Shown here piece by piece: positions 57,906-64,000 of a stretch of DNA of 64,000 bases. The notes below the pieces were generated by a model. That model did no database searches and had not been told where the DNA came from. It was given only the letters and a program-made list of their open reading frames with translations. The stretch lies in the NCBI GenBank assembly GCA_002452405.1, contig DKFP01000011.1, positions 86,521 through 150,520 of the forward strand, given 5' to 3'. Source of the DNA: Deferribacteraceae bacterium UBA6793 (GTDB lineage: Bacteria > Chrysiogenota > Deferribacteres > Deferribacterales > Geovibrionaceae). Each line of letters begins with the position of its first letter. The first letter of the stretch is position 1. Both the position numbers and the translations under genes were made by a program.

Positions 57906-59655
57906 TTAAAACTATGTCCCCCGTCTGTTTTAGCAGAAACATATTTCTGCAATCTCTGTCGTTATTATATAGAATATGTACCCGTTTGTCATCATCGCAA
58001 TCGTAAGTATTGCTTCTGGTATGAAATACTGCTTTGCAGTCCGCCCGCGTCTCGTTAACGCATACGCCGCCGTAGTCCTCGCCCTCTTTATCAATTCTGA
58101 CAAGATAATTCTCACCGTTATAGATGTTTATGGTTCCGGTGTCTGCCTTGGAAATGCCCATCTCAGTGAGAAAAGGCACAAATTTATACTTAAAATCGCC
58201 ATATGTGCCTTTGTAAAATACGTGCACTTTTCCATCCAGAATAAGAAACGCCTTAGAGCGTTTATATCCCATGAAATAGGCGCCCTTTCGAACGTTCTGT
58301 AGTGTTTCAGCAGGTTTTTCAGCCTTGGAAATTGTGGTTTCGACAACTCGCGGTGCGTTTTCCGCCGGAAGATAGGGCAGCATGAGCAACACTGCCGCTG
58401 CAAGCACCCTCCGTTTCACAAGGGTGTAGAGCAGGAAAATAATCATAAATGCTATTACATATTTGTCAGGTTTGTACACCTGATAGAAAAAATCCGAGTG
58501 GTCTGAAAAGAATTTCACCACCAGCATATGCGCGTCCTCAAGGAAGAGCAGAGGCGCGACCGAGTGTTCAGGAAAGAAGCAGTACAGCCCGAAGACCGCC
58601 ATTTGCAGAGCAACCACAGGCGAAAGGATTATCGTTGATATTACGGATGAAATATTGAACATGCCGAAAACGGCGGCAGCGGCGGGCATAATGAATGCGG
58701 ATGCCGCAAGACCAACCGCAACGGAAGCCAGCAGGCTATTGCGTATATTGGGCAGATAGACCAGTCCCAGAACAGCCGAGAACGACAGGATGAACGAAAT
58801 ATCGCCTAGGAGCGAAGGTGTTAGAAGAATGAACATGCCCGCGGCAAACAGAAGAAGTTTTCCAGTGTCCGTACGGTAATCCAGCAGTTTTGCGGTCATT
58901 ATGAAAAATCCGAACAGAGCCGCACGGCATACAGTAACTGTGAATCCGGTGAGCGGCATGAGCAGCAGCATGGAAAGTATCATAGGAATAAGCCGCAGTT
59001 TTGAGGGCAGGAACCCGAACAGAAAATAGAGCATCCCTGCCAGAACAGCTACGTGCATACCGGAAACCGAGAGCAGGTGCCCCAGACCTGTGACAAGAAA
59101 AAGGTCGTTCATTGTCTGCGGGATGTACCGTCTGTCGCCGAGTGTGAGCGCCTGAGTCAGAGTCAGCTTACCCCCGGTGGAGTAATAAAGGCTGTCCGAA
59201 AGCTCCTCCCGCTTGAGCAGAATGGATTTTATGAAAGGAACTGAGGTCTTTTTGTCGATGCGTCCGGCGACGTAATAGCCTGCGGAGAAACGTCCCTCTT
59301 TCAGAAACGAGTAGGTTTTTTTACGAAACTCGCCTGAAAGTACGTCTCCTGGCTGTAAACCTGCGGGAGCCAGCAATGAACCCCACGTCGTTTTATAGAG
59401 CCAGTTGTCGCCTTCCGGTTTCTTTATCTCAGTTATGAGAAGGTGCCCCGCCAGAAAATATGCTGAAACAGCGGTGAAAAGCCCTATGATAATTCCTGTT
59501 TTGCGCCCTATGAACACTGCGGGCAGAAGAAATGCAGAAATCAGCATCGCCTTTTCCGAAGGATAAAATATCACTGCGGAAAGAACCGACAGAACGAAGA
59601 AAGTCTCTGTTTTAAATTTAAACTGTTGCCACAACAGGATTATCTTATTCAGCAT
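57880..59655 (-). CDS. ComEC/Rec2-type DNA-uptake membrane protein, short form
   Basis: The 591-residue protein has the ComEC N-terminal domain, then the competence core with GHLLSVSGMHVAVLAG, and about ten membrane helices. It should carry single-stranded DNA across the inner membrane. Unlike full ComEC it has no metallo-beta-lactamase domain: no HxHxDH is visible in the last 150 residues, which instead have four cysteines of unknown purpose. An ATG at 59655 or a GTG at 59670 may be the start; neither has a ribosome binding site. Confidence 0.85.
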   Translation of the reverse strand: MLNKIILLWQQFKFKTETFFVLSVLSAVIFYPSEKAMLISAFLLPAVFIGRKTGIIIGLFTAVSAYFLAGHLLITEIKKPEGDNWLYKTTWGSLLAPAGLQPGDVLSGEFRKKTYSFLKEGRFSAGYYVAGRIDKKTSVPFIKSILLKREELSDSLYYSTGGKLTLTQALTLGDRRYIPQTMNDLFLVTGLGHLLSVSGMHVAVLAGMLYFLFGFLPSKLRLIPMILSMLLLMPLTGFTVTVCRAALFGFFIMTAKLLDYRTDTGKLLLFAAGMFILLTPSLLGDISFILSFSAVLGLVYLPNIRNSLLASVAVGLAASAFIMPAAAAVFGMFNISSVISTIILSPVVALQMAVFGLYCFFPEHSVAPLLFLEDAHMLVVKFFSDHSDFFYQVYKPDKYVIAFMIIFLLYTLVKRRVLAAAVLLMLPYLPAENAPRVVETTISKAEKPAETLQNVRKGAYFMGYKRSKAFLILDGKVHVFYKGTYGDFKYKFVPFLTEMGISKADTGTINIYNGENYLVRIDKEGEDYGGVCVNETRADCKAVFHTRSNTYDCDDDKRVHILYNNDRDCRNMFLLKQTGDIVLNEDTYQRQ

Positions 59656-59679
59656 CGTATATTTTAGCACAATTTACTG

Positions 59680-59708
59680 TTCACATCCCAGTACTGATTT
59701 GATACAAT
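59680..59708 (+). promoter_or_regulatory. Promoter of dnaE
   Basis: TTCACA (59680-59685) and TACAAT (59703-59708) are spaced by 17 bases, about 33 bases before the dnaE start. Confidence 0.55.
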
Positions 59709-59741
59709 ATTCCACCCGGAAAAAATGACCCAGAGGTATCA

Positions 59742-62700
59742 ATGTCCCAGAACAAAGAGTTCGTCCACCTCCACCTGCACACTCAGTATTCCCTGCTGGA
59801 TGGTGCAATCATCGTGGGCGACCTTATGAAAAAGATAAAGACCAACGGAACAACGCCCATAGTCGGCATATCCGACCACGGAACCATGCACGGCATAGTG
59901 GATTTCTATAAACAGGCGCTTGCCAACGACATTAAGCCTATCCTCGGCTGCGAAGTATATGTCGCGCCGGATACCCGTTCAAATACATCATATGAAAAAG
60001 GGCAGGACAGGAACTATCACCTTGTTTTGCAGGCGAAGAACAACAAAGGGCTTTCCAACCTGCAAAAGCTGGTTTCTCTTGCACAATTTGAGGGCTTCCA
60101 CTATAAGCCACGTATAGACAAAGAGATTCTTGCACAATATTCTGAAGGGCTGATAGGTCTTTCCGCATGTCTGGCGGGAGAGATACCCAGAAAGCTCATG
60201 CGTGACAGATATGACGAGGCACTTGCCGCCGCAATGGAATACAGGGATATTCTCGGTAAGGATGATTTTTTCCTTGAGATACAGGAAAACGGTATCGAGG
60301 AACAGCTCATGGTAAACCGCCAGATAATCAAGATGTCACAGGAAACGGGCATCCCGCTGGTGGCTACCAACGACTGCCACTATCTTAACAAGGGAGATCA
60401 TCTGAGTCATCAGATACTCATCTGCATACAGACCCAGTCTACGCTGAACAGCCCGAACAGATTCGAGATACACTCAGACCAGCTCTGGGTGAAAAGCCCC
60501 GAAGAGATGTGGGCGGCGTTCGGCGAGGTGCCTTCCGCACTGACAAACACGATGGCGATTGCGGAGCGCTGCAACACGTCCATAGAGTTCGGACACCTGC
60601 ATCTGCCTGAATATGAGGTTCCGGATGGATTTAACACTATTGCGGACTATCTGACCCACCTTGCCCGCAACGGTCTGGTGAAAAAACTGGCAAAAATACC
60701 GGCTGAGAAACATGAGATATATCATAAAAGGCTTAAAGAGGAGCTTGAAGTCATCATAAGCAAGCACTTCGACGGCTATTTCCTCATAGTATGGGATTTC
60801 ATCAACCACGCTCATACAATAAAAGTTCCCGTCGGACCCGGAAGGGGTTCCGGCGCCGGTTCGCTGGTAGCCTATTCGCTGGGTATCACGGATATTGATC
60901 CCATCAGGTTTAATCTGCTGTTCGAACGATTTCTGAACCCGGAAAGAGCGTCCATGCCCGACTTCGATATCGATTTCTGCGTAAAAGGGCGTGAAGAGGT
61001 GATAAAGTACGTCCGCCGCAAATACGGCGACGACAGGGTTTCACAGATTATCACATTCGGCAAGCTGCTGGGAAGAAGCACAATCCGCGACGTAGGGCGT
61101 GTGCTTGAGGTGCCGCTGAAAGATGTGGATAAGCTGGCAAAGGCGCTTCCTTCCGACCCGGGCATGACACTGCGCAAGGCGCTGGAAAAAGACCCATCGC
61201 TGGAAGATAACTTCAAAGAGGTGGAGCACGGAGAAGATATCCTGCGCCATGCTGTAAAGCTGGAGGGACTTGTCCGCAATACCGGGATGCACGCCGCAGG
61301 GGTTGTGATTTCCGATAAACCGCTTAACGAGTATGTTCCGCTCTGCAAGGGGCAAAACGACGAGGTTGTGGCGCAGTTTGAAAAGGATACTCTGGAGGCT
61401 GTGGGGCTGGTTAAGTTCGACTTCCTCGGACTGAACAACCTCACCATCATAGACGAGGCGCTGAGATGCATTAAAGAGAACAGAGGCGAGGATCTGGACA
61501 TATCCAGAATTCCGCTGGATGATAAAAAGGTATACGACCTTCTATGCCGAGGCGACACCACAGGCGTTTTTCAGCTGGAAAGCTCAGGCATGAAAAACCT
61601 TCTGAAAAAGCTGAAACCGGAAGAGTTCGAGGACATCATAGCCCTTGTTGCACTCTACCGTCCCGGTCCCATGGAATCGGGAATGCTTGATTCTTTCGTG
61701 AAACGTAAATGGGGAGAGGAGGAGATTGACTATATCTTTCCCGAACTCACTGAAATTCTGAAAGAGACCCGTGGGGTCGTTATTTATCAGGAACAGGTAA
61801 TGCAGATTGCTCAGATTGTTGCGGGCTATTCGCTGGGTTCGGCGGACAACCTGCGAAGGGCGATGGGCAAGAAAAAAGCGTATGAGATGGAGAAGCAGAA
61901 GGAATTTTTCCTCCATGGCGACGGGAATACTATCCCCGGAGCAAAGAAGATGGGCTTCGACATGGTTATGGCTGAAGACCTGTTCGACAAACTGGCGAAA
62001 TTCGCCGGATACGGCTTTAACAAGTCACACTCCGCAGCATACGCGCTGGTTTCATATCAGACTGCATATCTGAAAGCAAATTATCCTGTGGAATACATGG
62101 CGGCGATACTCTCCTGTGAGATAGACAAGGGTGAAAAGATAGTCACCTTTACGGAAGAGTGCAAAAGTATGGGTATCGAAGTGCATCCGCCGGATATCAA
62201 CAAATCCGGCGCGTCATTTGTTATCGACGGCAACACCATCCGTTTCGGTCTCGGAGCTATTAAGAACGTCGGCATGAACGCCATTGAAGCGGCGCTTAAA
62301 GTGCGTGAAGAGGGCGGCGAATTTAAAAACATATACGATTACTGCGCGCGGGTTGACCTGCGCCTTAGCAATAAAAAAGTGCTGGAATCGCTCGTTAAGG
62401 CGGGTGCTTTCGACAGCACAGGAAAAAACCGCAGACAGAATCTGCAGGTACTGGAAAAGGCTCTGGAAGAGGGGCAGCGCAAGCAGAAAATGGAGCAGCA
62501 GGGGATAATCTCTCTGGAATCCTTTCTGGAAGACGAAACCGAAAACGGCGGCGATAATGATTATTTTCCGGACGTCACAGAGATGCCTGAGAACGAACTT
62601 CTCAAGATGGAGAAAGAGGTTCTGGATTTTTATATTTCAAACCACCCGCTTGCTGTTTACCATAATATACTGAAGACCTTTGCGGTTCCGCTGGCGGAGC

Positions 62701-63281
62701 TGAAAACACCGGAGGCTTCCGGTCAGTACGTTGTTGGCGGTCTTGTTAAAGCTATAAAGAACATCTTTACTAAAAAAGGCGACAAGATGGCTTTCGTAAC
62801 GCTTGAGGACATGGATGGCGAGCTTGATGTAGTGGTTTTCCCCAGAGTCTATGAAACCTGCATACAGCATCTTGTTGCGGATAAAATCGTCATAGTTGCG
62901 GGCAACGTTAACCATAAGGACGAAGAGACCACCATCCTTGCCGATACCATTATGGACGTTCCGGAGGCTGTAGAGAAGCTCACGGAGCGCGTTACCATAA
63001 GACTTACCAGCCTCGGTATGACTACAGAGATCATAAGCAAGCTGAAAACCATAATAAGAACCCATAAGGGTGATGTTCCTGTTACGTTCTATCTGGAACG
63101 CCCGAAGACATTCGGCGTCTTCATTAACGCCGGAGAAGATTTCGGAATAAAGCCCGATTTCGAGTTTTATAAAGAGATTGACGACCTCATAGGCAAAGGA
63201 AGATATGAGATAAAATCCAAGGCTTATGAACACAAGGAAAAGAAGAACGGATTCTATAAAAAGCGGACTGGTGATTCATGA
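59742..63281 (+). CDS. dnaE: DNA polymerase III alpha subunit
   Basis: DnaE is the catalytic replicative polymerase. At 1179 residues it is full length. The N-terminal PHP domain is VHLHLHTQYSLLDGA; the palm has PDFDIDFC with catalytic Asp407 and Asp409. Then come a tandem HhH region and an OB-fold near the end (about 970-1070). AGAGG lies before the ATG. It overlaps thiD by four bases, an odd partner. The thiamine and polymerase link is probably just packing. Confidence 0.97.
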   Translation: MSQNKEFVHLHLHTQYSLLDGAIIVGDLMKKIKTNGTTPIVGISDHGTMHGIVDFYKQALANDIKPILGCEVYVAPDTRSNTSYEKGQDRNYHLVLQAKNNKGLSNLQKLVSLAQFEGFHYKPRIDKEILAQYSEGLIGLSACLAGEIPRKLMRDRYDEALAAAMEYRDILGKDDFFLEIQENGIEEQLMVNRQIIKMSQETGIPLVATNDCHYLNKGDHLSHQILICIQTQSTLNSPNRFEIHSDQLWVKSPEEMWAAFGEVPSALTNTMAIAERCNTSIEFGHLHLPEYEVPDGFNTIADYLTHLARNGLVKKLAKIPAEKHEIYHKRLKEELEVIISKHFDGYFLIVWDFINHAHTIKVPVGPGRGSGAGSLVAYSLGITDIDPIRFNLLFERFLNPERASMPDFDIDFCVKGREEVIKYVRRKYGDDRVSQIITFGKLLGRSTIRDVGRVLEVPLKDVDKLAKALPSDPGMTLRKALEKDPSLEDNFKEVEHGEDILRHAVKLEGLVRNTGMHAAGVVISDKPLNEYVPLCKGQNDEVVAQFEKDTLEAVGLVKFDFLGLNNLTIIDEALRCIKENRGEDLDISRIPLDDKKVYDLLCRGDTTGVFQLESSGMKNLLKKLKPEEFEDIIALVALYRPGPMESGMLDSFVKRKWGEEEIDYIFPELTEILKETRGVVIYQEQVMQIAQIVAGYSLGSADNLRRAMGKKKAYEMEKQKEFFLHGDGNTIPGAKKMGFDMVMAEDLFDKLAKFAGYGFNKSHSAAYALVSYQTAYLKANYPVEYMAAILSCEIDKGEKIVTFTEECKSMGIEVHPPDINKSGASFVIDGNTIRFGLGAIKNVGMNAIEAALKVREEGGEFKNIYDYCARVDLRLSNKKVLESLVKAGAFDSTGKNRRQNLQVLEKALEEGQRKQKMEQQGIISLESFLEDETENGGDNDYFPDVTEMPENELLKMEKEVLDFYISNHPLAVYHNILKTFAVPLAELKTPEASGQYVVGGLVKAIKNIFTKKGDKMAFVTLEDMDGELDVVVFPRVYETCIQHLVADKIVIVAGNVNHKDEETTILADTIMDVPEAVEKLTERVTIRLTSLGMTTEIISKLKTIIRTHKGDVPVTFYLERPKTFGVFINAGEDFGIKPDFEFYKEIDDLIGKGRYEIKSKAYEHKEKKNGFYKKRTGDS

Positions 63282-64000
63282 AAAAAGCACTGACAATAGC
63301 GGGTTCCGATTCTGGCGGTGGAGCTGGTATTCAGGCGGATATAAAATCTATGAGCGCAAACGGCGTATTCGCCATGAGCGTTATAACCGCTGTCACAGCA
63401 CAAAATACTCTGGGCGTTCAGGGATACGTAGATATCCCGCTTGAATACATTGAGATGCAGATAGATTCGATATTTGCAGACCTTGTTCCGGACGCTGTTA
63501 AAACGGGTATGCTGTCAAACCCGGAAACCGTGGCGCTGGTGGCTTATAAAATAGCTCAGTACCATGTGGACAACCTTGTGGTCGATCCGGTAATGGTTGC
63601 CAAGGGCGGTTCGCCTCTTCTGCGTCAGGAGGCGGTGAACAACATGAAGAGCCTGCTGTTTCCTCAGGCGCTGATACTTACTCCTAACATTCCGGAAGCA
63701 GAGTTCATCACAGGCAAGAGGATTGTCAGCGGCGCGGATATGAAAGAGGTCTGCCTTGAGATTGCGGACATGGGCGTTCGCAATGTACTGCTGAAAGGCG
63801 GGCATATGGGAAGTGAGGAGGCAAGCGACCTGTTTTATGACGGCGAGGAGTTCCATACTTTTACAACGCCGAGGATAAACACGAAAAACACCCACGGAAC
63901 AGGCTGCACCATGGCGAGCGCCATTGCGGCGGGGCTTGCGAAGGGGCTTTCATCGTACGATGCGGTGAAATCTGCAAAATGCTATATACAAAAGGCGATC
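63278..64000 (+). CDS. thiD: Hydroxymethylpyrimidine/phosphomethylpyrimidine kinase (partial, 3' end beyond window)
   Basis: ThiD phosphorylates the pyrimidine half of thiamine. The 241 codons shown start MKKALTIAGSDSGGGAGIQADIK, then VVDPVMVAKGG, and reach Cys210 in HGTGCTMASAIAAGLA, the anion-hole and catalytic region. The gene is open at the window end, so only the last few dozen residues are missing. It starts in the dnaE stop (ATGA). thiS and thiF lie on the opposite strand about 6 kb away. Confidence 0.93.
   Translation, partial: MKKALTIAGSDSGGGAGIQADIKSMSANGVFAMSVITAVTAQNTLGVQGYVDIPLEYIEMQIDSIFADLVPDAVKTGMLSNPETVALVAYKIAQYHVDNLVVDPVMVAKGGSPLLRQEAVNNMKSLLFPQALILTPNIPEAEFITGKRIVSGADMKEVCLEIADMGVRNVLLKGGHMGSEEASDLFYDGEEFHTFTTPRINTKNTHGTGCTMASAIAAGLAKGLSSYDAVKSAKCYIQKAI

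Noticed and set aside
1..64000. tRNA genes, rRNA genes, CRISPR arrays and transposases
   Set aside because: No cloverleaf, rRNA segment, regularly spaced repeat or transposase motif was seen anywhere in the window.

Overview
The window is a gene-dense stretch of a Gram-negative-type bacterial chromosome with roughly 50% GC by eye. Housekeeping genes are packed into short operons that switch strand. The gene content fits a Deferribacterota-like anaerobe: a separate nuoC and nuoD in a complete 14-gene complex I operon, a NuoF carrying an extra C-terminal ferredoxin domain, rpsF-ssb-rpsR followed by a DUF2232 membrane protein, a probable LL-diaminopimelate aminotransferase, and lipoproteins with classic lipoboxes. 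The phylum is an inference from style and gene order; a deltaproteobacterium-like lineage cannot be excluded. No rRNA, tRNA, CRISPR array, prophage or insertion sequence was seen.

Layout. 0.3-8.8 kb (+): yceD/DUF177-rpmF-plsX-fabH-fabD-fabG-acpP-fabF, the type II fatty acid synthesis set, running into rnc, a radical SAM gene, rsmD and coaD. 9.4-13.8 kb (+): a long acidic response-regulator-like protein, purM, purN and an M16-type protein without the zinc motif. 13.9-21.2 kb (+): dnaA, then two tandem paralogous lipoproteins of about 960 residues, each with its own promoter. 21.3-29.9 kb: a HemN-like radical SAM gene (+), then on the minus strand an AraC regulator, a PEBP protein, a secreted 5'-nucleotidase, an aminotransferase, a cation diffusion facilitator (apparently starting at CTG), DUF2232, rpsR, ssb and rpsF.

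30.1-46.6 kb (+): rluD, nuoA-N with a ferritin-like gene appended, a strong terminator, and a left-handed beta-helix acyltransferase. 46.8-51.4 kb (-): a SIMPL-like protein, a small lipoprotein, an unknown protein, def, a DUF721 protein, obgE, then rplU-rpmA. 51.5-55.6 kb (+): rpmH-rnpA-yidD-yidC-jag behind a perfect consensus promoter, a small membrane protein and a transaldolase-like gene. 55.6-56.9 kb is a small accessory-looking patch: a ParDE toxin-antitoxin pair and an AT-rich GNAT gene. 56.9-64 kb: thiS-thiF-comEC (-), then dnaE and the start of thiD (+), which runs off the window.

Seven intergenic copies of one imperfect palindromic repeat (70-120 bp) are scattered through the window, two of them bracketing fabD-fabG in opposite orientation. 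The items least explained by known families are the tandem giant lipoproteins, the ferritin-like gene at the tail of the nuo operon, the M16 protein lacking its metal site, the acidic receiver protein with repeated EVDEE motifs, and the repeat family itself. No clearly new multi-gene system could be demonstrated from sequence alone.
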